This document shows positions 27,881 through 38,239 of a stretch of 64,000 bases of DNA, piece by piece. The stretch comes from Streptococcus rubneri (lineage in GTDB: Bacteria > Bacillota > Bacilli > Lactobacillales > Streptococcaceae): positions 1,401,597 to 1,465,596 of the forward strand of contig NZ_SRRP01000001.1 in the NCBI RefSeq assembly GCF_004785935.1, read 5' to 3'. Made by a program: the position numbers and the translations under genes. The number at the start of each line of letters is the position of its first letter. Position 1 is the stretch's first letter. The notes under the pieces were generated by a model that did no database searches, had not been told where the DNA came from, and saw only the letters and a program-made list of their open reading frames with translations.

Positions 27881-29228
27881 TTCTATCACCTACCCCTTCT
27901 TGGAAACGCGCACGGAAAACGGCTGGTTCAATCGCACTAGACTGGCCGATTTGCTGGGCTACAGCCTGTTTGTAGCTATCTACTGACTGGTAAATTTCTT
28001 TGACTCGAGCTACTAGGTCTGCTTCTTTTCCTTGATCAAAGACATTTTCTTTTGCGATATAGCGGCTATCATGGAGAGTATGGGCAAAACCAAGAATCAC
28101 TTGTTGGTGCTCAAAAGCCTTACGAACAATACCTTGTACCTCACCATAATGATTGATATCCAGATAGATACTAGACATTCGAAGGACTTCCTTGATGCGA
28201 TCTTGACTGATATTCTGGTATAAGACAACGTTTGGATAGCGAACCATTGATAAGAGACTTGGCGACATTTCTGTCAAAGCAGCAACTCGGAAGGTCACAT
28301 CTGGAGCCTGTTCGACCAAAAATGCTAAGGCTTCAATCTGATCTGAATTGGTTAATACAAAAGCGTCTTTGCGAATATCCTCTTTGACTACAAAATCATA
28401 GATATAACCGAGAGGACCAAAATAACCATGTTGTGCTTGCGGAGTTAACTGCAAGGCCCGATGGTAAGTATCTGTTTGAGGAATCAAAATCTTCTTAGTG
28501 CGAACGGCTCCATTGCCTAAAATGAGTTGCATGTTTCCTGGAAGGCTATCATTCAACGGTTCTTGCCACACCAAGAGATCCTGACCCGCTAATCCCTTAT
28601 TGCCCAATCGAAGACTCACATTAAAGGACATGGCCAAGGTGTTGTAAATCACCCGATCAAGATCAAAGCCTCTATATTCCAAATAAAAGACATAGAAGTC
28701 TAGTCGACTCTTAAAGATACGCATAGCTTGCTTAGGCAAGGTAAGAATTAAGTCCCCTGTTTGGTGGTTCTCTGTCAAGCGTTCAACTCCCGCTTCAAAA
28801 TAAGTGGTGACGAGTTGCTGGCCTTCAGCCCCACAAGTGGTGGTCGCAATATGACGGCCGTACTGATCGTAGCGCTCCACCAAGACTAGTTGCCCTTTGG
28901 CATCTAACCATTCCACTCGTTCGACAATCCGTTTATAAGACTCCGCATGGTAATAAATCCGCGCCTTTTCCTGGCCATAGTAACTGATCCGTCCCATACT
29001 GTTGTCTCCTGAAATTTCCCAGAAATCTGGAACCTTCACCTCATTGAAGAAACGCCCTCGCTTCTTAGAAGACGGCTTCCCTAAAAAGTAGATAAAAGGA
29101 GATTCAACACCATCTGGTAAAAATCCATTAGGTTCTAATACAACTGTCGGTTGCTGATAGCCGGCTTCCTGGAGAGAATGGAGCAAATCCTGACTTTCAC
29201 GGGAATAACTATCAAATAAATTCAACAT
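27873..29228 (-). CDS. gtfB: SRRP glycosyltransferase co-chaperone GtfB
   Basis: 451 aa. GtfB is the non-catalytic partner of GtfA. The pair forms the O-GlcNAc transferase that modifies Ser/Thr of SRRPs in the cytosol, with GtfB recognising the substrate. The protein is soluble, has a GT-B-like fold and the family's N-terminal MLNLFDSYSRESQDLLHSLQ. GAGG precedes the ATG, which overlaps the gtfA end by 17 nt. This tight coupling suits a stoichiometric complex. The enzyme must handle three SRRP substrates in this genome. Confidence 0.93.
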   Translation of the reverse strand: MLNLFDSYSRESQDLLHSLQEAGYQQPTVVLEPNGFLPDGVESPFIYFLGKPSSKKRGRFFNEVKVPDFWEISGDNSMGRISYYGQEKARIYYHAESYKRIVERVEWLDAKGQLVLVERYDQYGRHIATTTCGAEGQQLVTTYFEAGVERLTENHQTGDLILTLPKQAMRIFKSRLDFYVFYLEYRGFDLDRVIYNTLAMSFNVSLRLGNKGLAGQDLLVWQEPLNDSLPGNMQLILGNGAVRTKKILIPQTDTYHRALQLTPQAQHGYFGPLGYIYDFVVKEDIRKDAFVLTNSDQIEALAFLVEQAPDVTFRVAALTEMSPSLLSMVRYPNVVLYQNISQDRIKEVLRMSSIYLDINHYGEVQGIVRKAFEHQQVILGFAHTLHDSRYIAKENVFDQGKEADLVARVKEIYQSVDSYKQAVAQQIGQSSAIEPAVFRARFQEGVGDRNA

Positions 29229-30726
29229 GAGTCACCTCTTCTATCAATTGAGACCAAGCTTCCTCCACTCGGCTAGTCAAAAAGTCTTCCGCACGCGCGT
29301 AGGATGCTTGACGTAGGGCTTTGATATCCTGATTCTTGTAGATGTTTATAATCTTATCCGCAAAGGAAGAAGCAATCCGGTCCACGACTTGGTCGGCCAA
29401 ATTCGGAATCAAATAGCCATTTTCTCCTTCTTTTACAAAGGTCTGGTTTCCATATGGCACATCAAATCCAATAATCGGCAGACCAGAACCAATCGCTTCC
29501 ATCAAGGTCAATCCAAAGCCTTCACTGGTAGAGGCCGAGAGGTAAACTTCATAGTTCTTATAAATCTCTGCTAAGTCCGCATGGCCTTTCAGGTGGATAT
29601 AATCGCCCGCTCCTAACTCTTCAATCAAGGAACGAAGTTTCCCTTCTTCTCCCCCTTTTCCATAAATGTCAAAGGAAAGTTCTAGAATCTCTTCTTTGGC
29701 TCGCACGACAGCTCGAACTAACCAGTCAATATGTTTTTCAGTCGCAAGGCGAGAAGCTGTAATCATAGAGAACGGTTTGCGCTGGTCTGTACGTGGTAGA
29801 CTGGCCAAACTACCAACTGGAATGGTATAGATAGCAGGAGAATGATTTGTATACTTTTCAAATTGAGCCGCCAAAACTTCCTTTTGACGATCAGTAGCCA
29901 CGATAAAGAAATCCACCTTGTCTGCATTGGTAAATTGGTAATCGTAATAATTGTTCCACAAAATATATTGTTCATCGGTACTATTGACACTATAGTGTTC
30001 CGCATGGACAACCACCCCAAGTCGAGCTTTTTGAGCTTCTTCAAAGATGGGTTGACCGATATTAGTCTCTCGATCCAAGATAACAATATCTTGTTTGGTC
30101 AAGTTGAGGCTTTGCATGAAGTAGCGAATCAATTCCTGGCGACCAAGGAGATAACGATCTGGAAAACGGTAAATTTCCCGGCCATCCGCCATTTGCATAC
30201 TGTATGCCACGCTCCCATCTTCATTGTAGAAACGGCGTTCAATCAAGTTAGCCTGATTATTTTTAGGAATAAAGTACTCTGTACAGTAACGAGTATAGGA
30301 GAAATAATCTTTTCGAACTAAAATTCCTCTTGAAACATACTCACAGCGCTCTACATAAGGACTATCTTGGGACCGAAGATAACAAGTCAAAAAGCTATCC
30401 TGGTCCTCATAGAAGAAGCGCTTCACTTTTCCGTCTTTTTCCTCTCGAGTCGGATGACCGTCAAAGCCTGCCAAGACTTGATCCACCGTATAAGTGGTTG
30501 GCGCAATTTTAATATCCGTAAAATGAGTGTAGAGCCAAATGATCTCATCATTTTTAAAGCCGATATTTTCGGTTAAATGCTGAATATTGTCTGCTAAAAT
30601 CATATCCATAAAAACAAACTTAGCTGGTTGCTGGATATTTCGTAACAACTTGGCCCGATAGGCCTGGGCATATTCAACACCACTGCTCGCCCATCCAATT
30701 CCAAGATTGATATTGTATACTGTCAT
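29212..30726 (-). CDS. gtfA: SRRP O-GlcNAc transferase GtfA
   Basis: 504 aa. Catalytic subunit that adds the first GlcNAc to serine-rich repeats. An N-terminal add-on beta domain (about 45-200, DUF1975 type) is inserted in a GT-B glycosyltransferase. The C-terminal nucleotide-sugar site carries EGFGLTLMEA (the E-x7-E motif), preceded by SASTS. AGAGGAAG lies ahead of the ATG. It follows secA2 by 12 bp. In streptococci loss of GtfA gives unglycosylated, unstable SRRPs. Confidence 0.95.
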   Translation of the reverse strand: MTVYNINLGIGWASSGVEYAQAYRAKLLRNIQQPAKFVFMDMILADNIQHLTENIGFKNDEIIWLYTHFTDIKIAPTTYTVDQVLAGFDGHPTREEKDGKVKRFFYEDQDSFLTCYLRSQDSPYVERCEYVSRGILVRKDYFSYTRYCTEYFIPKNNQANLIERRFYNEDGSVAYSMQMADGREIYRFPDRYLLGRQELIRYFMQSLNLTKQDIVILDRETNIGQPIFEEAQKARLGVVVHAEHYSVNSTDEQYILWNNYYDYQFTNADKVDFFIVATDRQKEVLAAQFEKYTNHSPAIYTIPVGSLASLPRTDQRKPFSMITASRLATEKHIDWLVRAVVRAKEEILELSFDIYGKGGEEGKLRSLIEELGAGDYIHLKGHADLAEIYKNYEVYLSASTSEGFGLTLMEAIGSGLPIIGFDVPYGNQTFVKEGENGYLIPNLADQVVDRIASSFADKIINIYKNQDIKALRQASYARAEDFLTSRVEEAWSQLIEEVTHVEFI

Positions 30727-30738
30727 AACTTCCTCTTA

Positions 30739-33117
30739 TTATGGGAAATGCAATACAATTTCCCCTTTTTTATTGATTTCTACCCGGCTGAGTAAAAGAT
30801 TACGAACCATCTGTTCTTTAGACAAAGCCTTCATCCGCTCAAAGGATTGATAGGCTTCCTGGAAAAACTCAACTAATGGATTCTTTTGGCTAGCATATTG
30901 ACCAGACAAAGCAGCTCGAAGTTGCTGCAGATAATCGACCTGTTCGACCCAGTTTTCATCGATGGCCTTTAAAATAGCCATCCGCTGGAATTGAGCAATT
31001 ACTTCATCGGTCCCCAAAATCTCATATTTTGCTTCCAACTCTCTTTGAGCAATTTCCCATAAGAAGTTTGCCTTGGTTTTTTTAGAACGGAATGATTGAT
31101 GGGCTGTCTGCGGGTCTACCTGATAGCTCACATTGTCCAAAATATAACGATAAAAAGCAATGGGTTCTATGTAATCTTTATTCTTTGCCACTCTCACAAA
31201 GACTTCTCGAACTACCTGTTCGACAATTTCATCCAAACGCCCTTCTTGCTTAATCAAGCGGTCACGTTCCTTGTAGATGATATCCCGCTGAATATTCATA
31301 CTTTCTGCAAATTCGAGCGTCATGCGACGACTGGCCTGACCCGAACTTTCACTTGCATTTTGAGCCCGTTCTACCAGATTCTTATATTTTCGTTTGGTCA
31401 ACGGCTTAGTGGCACCAATTCGCTCGTCTACATCATAGTCATGGTAAGTATCCTGAATCCAATCTGGCCCCCAGTTTTTCATCAAGTCATCTTCCAAAGA
31501 GACAAAGAATTTGGTCCGTCCAGGATCTCCTTGGCGACCCGAACGGCCTCGAATCTGCAAGTCAATCCGTTGGTTCATCATCCGTTCGGTCCCGACAACT
31601 ACTAGCCCTCCTAGTTCAGCCACTCCAGACCCCAACTTAATATCGGTTCCTCGACCAGCCATGGAGGTTGCTACAGTCACTGCTCCCATTTGGCCAGATT
31701 CTGAAATGATTTGGGCCTCCCGAGGAGCATTATTGGCATTCAAGAGGTTGTGTGCAATGCCCTCCCGCAATAGAAGATTGGAATAAAGGATGGACATCTC
31801 AACGGAACCAGCAAAAACTAAGATTGGATTGCCTTTTTCATGGACTTCTTTGACGTATTCTAAGGATGCAAACACTTTTTCAGGCAGGGTCTGATAGATC
31901 TCATCCGGCAAATCCTTTCGGATTTTTTTTCGGTTAGTCGGAATTTTGATGACGGACATGGCATAGGTATCCAAAAACTCGGCTTCTGCCACCTTCCCTG
32001 TCCCCGTCATTCCTCCAAGCTTACGAAACATCTTGAATAGATTTTGATAGGTGATGGAGGCCATAGCCCGGGTCTCCTGCGTTAAACTAAGACCTTCCTT
32101 GGCCTCAATAGCTTGGTGAAGTCCCCCTTGCAGACGGGTCATTTCCATGAGACGACCGGTTGCCTGATCCAAGAGAACGACTTCCATCTCCCCTCTTGCA
32201 TTAGGATGGATGACATAGTCCTTGTCACGGGTATAGTTTTTATTAGCTTGGAGAGCCAAACTAATATGACGGACTAAATCCCTGTGCTGAGGGTCGTAAA
32301 GGTTTTGAATGGCTAAAAAGGATTCGGCTGATTTAGCTCCTTTTTGTGTTAACCAAACACGCTTTTTATCTTCGTCAAACTTATAATCTTCCCCTTCTTT
32401 GAATGTTTGAATCAAGGTATCAATAATTCCATAGAGATTGGATTGAACACGAGGAGAACCTGAAATAATCAAAGGCGTTTGAGCACTATCCAAGAGAACA
32501 GAATCAATTTCATCCACGAGGGCATAATTGAAGTCTGCTAAGAACTGTCCATCTACCGAAGCTGTCAAATTTTCTGTCAAGTAATCAAATCCCAAGCTGG
32601 TATTAGTGGTATACACCACATCTGAACGATAGATTTCGCGCTTAACATCTGCAGGTAGCTCTTCATCTTCAGAAGCCTTCAAAGGCACCCCAACGCTCAA
32701 ACCTAGAAAACGATAGACCTGCCCCATTTCTTCAGCATCCCGTGTAGCCAAATAGGTGTTGGTCGTGATCACCATCACTCCCTTGCCTTCTAGAGCATTT
32801 AGATAAACTGGCATGGTCGCTGTTAGGGTTTTCCCCTCACCGGTATTCATCTCTGCGACATTCCCCTGGTGGAGGACGATCCCTCCCATGACTTGAACAT
32901 CATAGGGAAACATTCCTAAAACCCGTTGGTCAGCTTCTCGAGCTACCGCAAAGGCTTCTGGCAATAAATCATCCAGAGTTTCTCCTTGGGCCAATCGTTG
33001 ACGAAACTCTATAGTTTTTTCTTGCAATTGGAGATCCGTTAATTGGGCCATATGATCTTTCCAGCTATTCACTTCCTTCAAGATCTTTTTAATTTTTCTT
33101 AATTTAAAATAATCCAA
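30739..33117 (-). CDS. secA2: Accessory Sec ATPase SecA2
   Basis: 792 aa, shorter than housekeeping SecA and lacking its C-terminal zinc linker. The Walker A motif GEGKT lies at 93-97. [10 protein letters not shown] (Walker B region), the [11 protein letters not shown] helicase motif and [13 protein letters not shown] follow, then the helical wing/scaffold domains. It powers export of glycosylated SRRPs through SecY2. The start is TTG at 33117 with GAGGATC upstream. It is tightly linked to asp3 upstream (32-bp gap) and gtfA downstream. Confidence 0.97.
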   Translation of the reverse strand: MDYFKLRKIKKILKEVNSWKDHMAQLTDLQLQEKTIEFRQRLAQGETLDDLLPEAFAVAREADQRVLGMFPYDVQVMGGIVLHQGNVAEMNTGEGKTLTATMPVYLNALEGKGVMVITTNTYLATRDAEEMGQVYRFLGLSVGVPLKASEDEELPADVKREIYRSDVVYTTNTSLGFDYLTENLTASVDGQFLADFNYALVDEIDSVLLDSAQTPLIISGSPRVQSNLYGIIDTLIQTFKEGEDYKFDEDKKRVWLTQKGAKSAESFLAIQNLYDPQHRDLVRHISLALQANKNYTRDKDYVIHPNARGEMEVVLLDQATGRLMEMTRLQGGLHQAIEAKEGLSLTQETRAMASITYQNLFKMFRKLGGMTGTGKVAEAEFLDTYAMSVIKIPTNRKKIRKDLPDEIYQTLPEKVFASLEYVKEVHEKGNPILVFAGSVEMSILYSNLLLREGIAHNLLNANNAPREAQIISESGQMGAVTVATSMAGRGTDIKLGSGVAELGGLVVVGTERMMNQRIDLQIRGRSGRQGDPGRTKFFVSLEDDLMKNWGPDWIQDTYHDYDVDERIGATKPLTKRKYKNLVERAQNASESSGQASRRMTLEFAESMNIQRDIIYKERDRLIKQEGRLDEIVEQVVREVFVRVAKNKDYIEPIAFYRYILDNVSYQVDPQTAHQSFRSKKTKANFLWEIAQRELEAKYEILGTDEVIAQFQRMAILKAIDENWVEQVDYLQQLRAALSGQYASQKNPLVEFFQEAYQSFERMKALSKEQMVRNLLLSRVEINKKGEIVLHFP

Positions 33118-33149
33118 TGTGATCCTCTTTTACTAGCAGTCTGGTTCGT

Positions 33150-33620
33150 CTATGCGAGAACCTCTGCTCCCTCAGACGAATTGGGTGTAATAGTGAAATA
33201 ATGAAAAACAAATTCTTGCATGCCAGCGCTAAGGAGATGCACTTCGTAGGCGTAGGCATTCTCTGGATAAACAAAAGCCAAGCTCCCATCTGATGCTACC
33301 TGACGTTTGACAGCCACACCAAAACGATCTTGAAAAACAATCTCCACCATCACTGTATGAGAAGGCGTAGAAGTCATGCTCACATCTAATACATAAGATT
33401 GACCTCTTTTTAAGAGAGGAAGACTAGGAGCCAAACGATTGTCGCTGAAATTGCTCATTGATTTCCAGGTCTTTAAAATTTGACCAGAAGGCATCAAGGG
33501 GTTCTTAAAAACAACCTTATCCCTCGCAAAGCCTTGGATAAGCGATCCCCATAAATAGTCTGCTGAAGACAAGGGCCCCCAATAATGCCGTCTGGCTTCT
33601 TGTTGTTTAATAGTTATCAT
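33150..33620 (-). CDS. asp3: Accessory Sec protein Asp3
   Basis: 156 aa from the ATG at 33620, whose ATGA overlaps the asp2 stop, with GGAAGG five bases ahead. The longer frame upstream lies inside asp2. Mostly beta-strand, in keeping with the Asp3 family, which with Asp1 and Asp2 forms a soluble complex that binds the SRR domain and SecA2. Conserved N-terminal RRHYWGP and central FVYPENAYAYEV-type strands are visible. Confidence 0.92.
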   Translation of the reverse strand: MITIKQQEARRHYWGPLSSADYLWGSLIQGFARDKVVFKNPLMPSGQILKTWKSMSNFSDNRLAPSLPLLKRGQSYVLDVSMTSTPSHTVMVEIVFQDRFGVAVKRQVASDGSLAFVYPENAYAYEVHLLSAGMQEFVFHYFTITPNSSEGAEVLA

Positions 33621-35161
33621 TCGATCCTTCCAAAATCTCTTTCCATGATTTCTTTGTATTGGGTTAAAAACCATTCAACAATCGGTGCAGTGGCATCATT
33701 GTGTCGACCAGGTCGACTAGAACTAATGATCCGCACAGGGTAATCATAGAGGGCTTCCAAAATTTTCGGGTAGGCCAGTTGATCATAGTCATCATCTCTC
33801 ATATAGGCCAAGGCCAGAATAGTATCCTTCAAATCCGCTTGATTGAAACGATTCCAAAATCGTTGGTTCAATAAATCAATGCCCTCCCTTGAGACTTGTC
33901 CGACAAGCAACTGCATCATATCTAAGGACGTCCCAAACTCATCAGGGCGTTTGAATTTCAAATTAGCTGCCACATCCCCAAGATTAATAATCGGTTTCCC
34001 AACTAAAATGGCATGAGGCGAGTAGGAGGCCCCATAGTACAAAGCTCCAAAGGTTCCCATAGAAAGTCCTGAAAAATTCATCTCTTTTGGACCGAATCCT
34101 AACCAGTCTAGATGCTGATCAATGTAAGCAACTATTTGGTCTTCTAGTTCTTGAGAGCCCATATAGAAGGAGCCACCCTCTAAGCGCGGATCTGAGAAGA
34201 GAATAAAGGGACTTCCCATTCTTCGCATCATGACAAATCCTTCAAACCCTTCTGCCGGACGATACCCTGAAAAATAAATATTTAAAGGTGGTTTCAGGTC
34301 TCCTGGATGGAAGTAGGCAAAGATTTCCTGACGCTTGCTGTCCCGAAGTGTTTGAGCTCCAATGGTCATTTCTCCGAATGGACCATGAGAAAAACGCTTG
34401 TGTAAGGCCCCAATCTTCAACTCCCCTTCTCCTTTTGCTTCCAGACAAAAGGACAGATAATATCGCTCAAAATCATCCAACAAGATTGGCTCTTTTAGGT
34501 CTTCCTCAGAGTAGACAATCTCTTTTACAAGCTCACTAATGCCCCCACTTTGGAAGAATTGAATGCGCAATTGAAGTTGGCAAGAGGGCTCTTTTTCATA
34601 CTCTAACCATAAATTAATAGGAGTGATCCCATCGTAAACATAGTTATAAACCCACTGAGCCAAGGGAGTAAAATCTTTCCCGAAAGCCCCCTTCAGCTGC
34701 AAGAGGTGTTTCCCCAAAACTGTCTGCGAGCCTGGAAAATCAGGACGAATGCGGATATCATAGGCCGTAAAAGCATCCCCATACTGACCATCATAAAGGA
34801 AACGAGTGACTTGATAAAGAAAACGGGATTTGTCTGAAAAATCCCAAGCCCTAACCTGTTTCAACCGAAGCAACTCCTTCACTTCTTCCGGAAAGGCTTC
34901 TTGTTGGAAATGGTGATTGTAAAAAATGGTATAGGGTTGAAAAAAGTCCATCTGATCCTTTAGAGCCAACAAATCTTCAGGTCGATCTAGTAGCAAGGCT
35001 TTGAATTTTTGGATTTCCTGCTCTTCCATATACTCTTTTAAAGAGGGCAAATCTTGGCCTGAAAAATAATGCCACCCCATTTCTTCTGGAATCTCTACTT
35101 GTTCCAGCCAATTTTCTGAACCAATTTGAAGAATATGACTTGTTTTTGACTGTTTGTCCAT
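33617..35161 (-). CDS. asp2: Accessory Sec protein / acetyltransferase Asp2
   Basis: 514 aa. Asp2 has two jobs in S. gordonii: part of the Asp1-3 export complex, and O-acetylation of GlcNAc on the SRRP. The alpha/beta-hydrolase C-terminal part has nucleophile elbow GLSMG (S367), an acidic residue around 456-458 and H487 in PGRHND. This spacing agrees with the Ser-acid-His triad of the family, so the enzyme looks catalytically competent. It starts 1 bp after asp1 and overlaps asp3 by 4 nt. Confidence 0.94.
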   Translation of the reverse strand: MDKQSKTSHILQIGSENWLEQVEIPEEMGWHYFSGQDLPSLKEYMEEQEIQKFKALLLDRPEDLLALKDQMDFFQPYTIFYNHHFQQEAFPEEVKELLRLKQVRAWDFSDKSRFLYQVTRFLYDGQYGDAFTAYDIRIRPDFPGSQTVLGKHLLQLKGAFGKDFTPLAQWVYNYVYDGITPINLWLEYEKEPSCQLQLRIQFFQSGGISELVKEIVYSEEDLKEPILLDDFERYYLSFCLEAKGEGELKIGALHKRFSHGPFGEMTIGAQTLRDSKRQEIFAYFHPGDLKPPLNIYFSGYRPAEGFEGFVMMRRMGSPFILFSDPRLEGGSFYMGSQELEDQIVAYIDQHLDWLGFGPKEMNFSGLSMGTFGALYYGASYSPHAILVGKPIINLGDVAANLKFKRPDEFGTSLDMMQLLVGQVSREGIDLLNQRFWNRFNQADLKDTILALAYMRDDDYDQLAYPKILEALYDYPVRIISSSRPGRHNDATAPIVEWFLTQYKEIMERDFGRIE

Positions 35162-35162
35162 A

Positions 35163-36740
35163 CTATTCTTTCATCCATCCTTCCCACTTGGCTATCAAAC
35201 GCGGACCCGTATACTCTTGAATTTTATCGACAGAGTAAACCAGAGCTTCGTTCCAGGGTTTCAAGGTTGTTAAGTAGTGTTTCAAAGCCTTCTCTAATTC
35301 TCCTTCTTTGGATATGATATAGCCATTCTTTAGATGATCAACGAATTCCGTCTTGGTTCGATTGACCTGAGGAATCCCCGCTGAGATCCCCGCAATTTGT
35401 GTATAAAGATTTGGTTCATCATTAAGGTCTACAATCAAGCGGGTCTGTTCCAACTCCTTGATAATATCATTCTCATTAAAGAAGTTCTTCACTGTATAAC
35501 GATATTCTGGCGCTTCTACAGCTAACTCATCATCCTGGATCTTATTCTCCCCAAGTTCCTGCTCTGTGACTGTTAGTTGCACTGAAGCTAAGGCAATCTC
35601 TTCTTTTATCAATTGATTTAATTGACTTCTTAAGGTAAGCACATGATTTTCAGATGCACTGTAAAAGGCAAAAACAAGCTCAAACAAGGAGTTCTTAGCC
35701 AAGATTTCCAGCAAATTCTTTAGGAGCTTTTTCGATAGAAAACCGTCTTCTCCCACATAGAAAAAGATTTTTGATTCTTTGCGTTCCTGACTATTTCCTA
35801 ATCGTAAACGAGAGTCAAAAGAGGTCACCCGGTGGACTTTTGACTGCAAGGTTGGAGAAAGTTCAAGAATGGCTTCTTTTGTCTGTTCACTATCTGTGAC
35901 AATCAACTTGACATCCTTTAAGCAAAAATGAAGTAGGGAATCATCTGGAGACAAGGGCTGGCGTTTTCCATAAAAAGACAGAACTTTTTTAACTCCAAAT
36001 CCTAATTCTTGCAAGAAGGGCAAGTTGGCAGGATGAGCTGCAAAAACTGCTTGATCTTGCTGAGGTACGATGGTCCCAAGCAGGAACTTCATTTTCTCCA
36101 TGATGACTTCTTTGATTTCCGAGTAGACTTCTTTCTTAAATAAGGATTGAACATGCTCATTCACAAAAACCGAATGATTATCTTCCGTCAGCATTTCACG
36201 TAGAACCCAAGTTCCGTCTACACTGAGATACTCTTGGAAATAAGGATGCCCACTTTTATAATAAATAGCACTAGAAATGAAGCCACGATCATCTAAATAT
36301 TCAATGAAGGCAATCTCTCCATCCTTGAGGCGAGTAATAGAGAGGATATTGCCATCTACACCCACATCAATTTTTGCAATCATCTCCCCTCGACGAAAAG
36401 CCACTACCTGAAAAGGGGTGTAGGCAAAAGTGGTCTCTGAAGGCCACTCTAAATCCTCAATCTGGACAGGCATCATTTCCTGATCTGGAGAGACCCCCTG
36501 CAAGTGATCAAAGACAGAAAGATAGTCTGTTTCTAACAAATCTTGACGGTGTAAAAAATAGCGTAGTTGCGGAGCATAATGTGGAATCAGTAACTTCCGC
36601 TCTATCCCTGCATCTTGGAAGACGCGCACCTGGTTAATGGTATCATCAAACTCGATTGAATCCTTCATCCAGTACCAAGGGATGGTGGTGCTATGCCAGG
36701 TCCTTTCTGACCCGTACCAAGCTGGTATAAAGTAATACAT
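35163..36740 (-). CDS. asp1: Accessory Sec protein Asp1
   Basis: 525 aa. GT-B-like fold protein without glycosyltransferase activity in known homologues. It supports the Asp2/Asp3 complex and trafficking of SRRPs to SecA2. The N terminus MYYFIPAWYGSERTWH and C-terminal INRTKTEFVDHLKNGY-like segment match the family. AGGAG precedes the ATG. It lies 8 bp after secY2. Confidence 0.94.
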   Translation of the reverse strand: MYYFIPAWYGSERTWHSTTIPWYWMKDSIEFDDTINQVRVFQDAGIERKLLIPHYAPQLRYFLHRQDLLETDYLSVFDHLQGVSPDQEMMPVQIEDLEWPSETTFAYTPFQVVAFRRGEMIAKIDVGVDGNILSITRLKDGEIAFIEYLDDRGFISSAIYYKSGHPYFQEYLSVDGTWVLREMLTEDNHSVFVNEHVQSLFKKEVYSEIKEVIMEKMKFLLGTIVPQQDQAVFAAHPANLPFLQELGFGVKKVLSFYGKRQPLSPDDSLLHFCLKDVKLIVTDSEQTKEAILELSPTLQSKVHRVTSFDSRLRLGNSQERKESKIFFYVGEDGFLSKKLLKNLLEILAKNSLFELVFAFYSASENHVLTLRSQLNQLIKEEIALASVQLTVTEQELGENKIQDDELAVEAPEYRYTVKNFFNENDIIKELEQTRLIVDLNDEPNLYTQIAGISAGIPQVNRTKTEFVDHLKNGYIISKEGELEKALKHYLTTLKPWNEALVYSVDKIQEYTGPRLIAKWEGWMKE

Positions 36741-36748
36741 GATAACTC

Positions 36749-37963
36749 CTAGAATAGTCTTGTATATCGTTGATTTACTTGGAGAGCATGAATCTCTTCC
36801 CGAATGTTGTATATCATTCCGACAAACATAAGGAAGGTGCCTGGAATCATTGTTAAGCGCAATAAGTCCTTATCCCAAAGTAAAACTGAAAACGGTAGGG
36901 CAGTAAAAAGAATGAGGTAGAGGGTCCCAAAAACAGTTAGGCGTAACACAATCCTATTAATAAATTTTCGAGTATCTGGACCAGGATAAACCGAATCGAT
37001 ATACTCTGAATTTTTCATCATTTTTTCAGCGATTTCCTCTCCATTGACATTGACAAAAGAAAATGCAAAGGACAAGAGGGCAATCATGAACACGTAGAGG
37101 AGGATCCAGACAGGCTCACCCATCACCAATTCTTTCGCAAGCTTAGCAGCCCACTTAGCATTTGAATCCATTGAGAGAACCAACAACAGCACATACTGTG
37201 GAATCGATACCAAGGTCATGGCATACATAAACGGCATCCCTCCAGCTGGATTTAGCTTAATATCTAAAAACGTATAACTTTTTAGGTTGTTGTGAATCCC
37301 AAGCTTATTAACTGGAATGCGATACCGAGCATACTCGATCAAGACGGCTGTAAAAACAAAAACTAAGATGAGAAAGAGACCAATTGTATACCAATAAGTT
37401 GGAATATCAATTTTAGATAAGGTTCGCATAATATCCTCTGGCAGATACATCACCATCCCAGCCATCATGATAACGACTGAATTCCCCAAACCGAGCGCGG
37501 CATTTAAATCTGAGAGCCAGACTAAAAAGAAGGTGCCTGCAATCATAATCATCGTGTTGACAGCAATCACAAGTGCTGAATCTAGACTGGTTTGTAGAGG
37601 TAAATACATGGAAACAGCCAAGGCTTGGACCAAGGCGAGTACCAAGGTTAGATACATTTTTCGTCGCTCTACAATATCTGCACTGGTCTTTTCGAGATTA
37701 AAGCGTTTGGATACGGTAAACATCCGCCACAAAATCATCGAAGACATCCAAGGAGAAAGGCCGATTGAAAAAATCGACATTCCTCGTAAATTTCCTCCCA
37801 TAATGGCACTGGATAGTTGCAGGCCCGTCGCAGTGGTTTCATTCACATTAAGCGCTCGTGACAAATCAACAAATGGCAATGCAATTTTACTACCAAACAC
37901 ATAAATAAAGACGAATAAAATCGTCCAACAAAATCGTTTCCCAACTTCTGATCGTTTCATCAT
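36749..37963 (-). CDS. secY2: Accessory Sec translocon subunit SecY2
   Basis: 404 aa with ten membrane helices, shorter than SecY by reduced loops. The N-terminal KRFCWTILFVFIYVFGSKI and plug region SSAIMGGNLRGMSIFSIGLSP are the SecY2 version of the channel. It forms the SRRP-specific channel with Asp4/Asp5. Two ATG codons lie at the start and the ribosome-binding site is weak. A possible promoter (TTGATA 38043-38048, 17 bp, TAACAA 38020-38025) precedes it. It is the first gene of the secY2-asp1-2-3-secA2-gtfAB-asp4-5 run. Confidence 0.95.
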   Translation of the reverse strand: MMKRSEVGKRFCWTILFVFIYVFGSKIALPFVDLSRALNVNETTATGLQLSSAIMGGNLRGMSIFSIGLSPWMSSMILWRMFTVSKRFNLEKTSADIVERRKMYLTLVLALVQALAVSMYLPLQTSLDSALVIAVNTMIMIAGTFFLVWLSDLNAALGLGNSVVIMMAGMVMYLPEDIMRTLSKIDIPTYWYTIGLFLILVFVFTAVLIEYARYRIPVNKLGIHNNLKSYTFLDIKLNPAGGMPFMYAMTLVSIPQYVLLLVLSMDSNAKWAAKLAKELVMGEPVWILLYVFMIALLSFAFSFVNVNGEEIAEKMMKNSEYIDSVYPGPDTRKFINRIVLRLTVFGTLYLILFTALPFSVLLWDKDLLRLTMIPGTFLMFVGMIYNIREEIHALQVNQRYTRLF

Positions 37964-38239
37964 GTTAATTTAAATAATTTTTCTTTCTCCGGACTTATTA
38001 GAATCTTCTAAAAATCCTTTTGTTACAATGAAACAAAGGGTCTATCAAAGACACTAATTCTTCTTTTATTTTACCATATTTTAGCTTTTCCTGAAATCAT
38101 TTACCACTTTTTGAAATTGGATTCTTTCTCTCCCTATTTTATCTTGAGAAATCGGATGTTTCCATCAAAAAAGTCCATCAGAATCGGATCTGAAGAACTT
38201 AATTTTAACTCACTGATATTTCCACCATTCAGTTTTTTA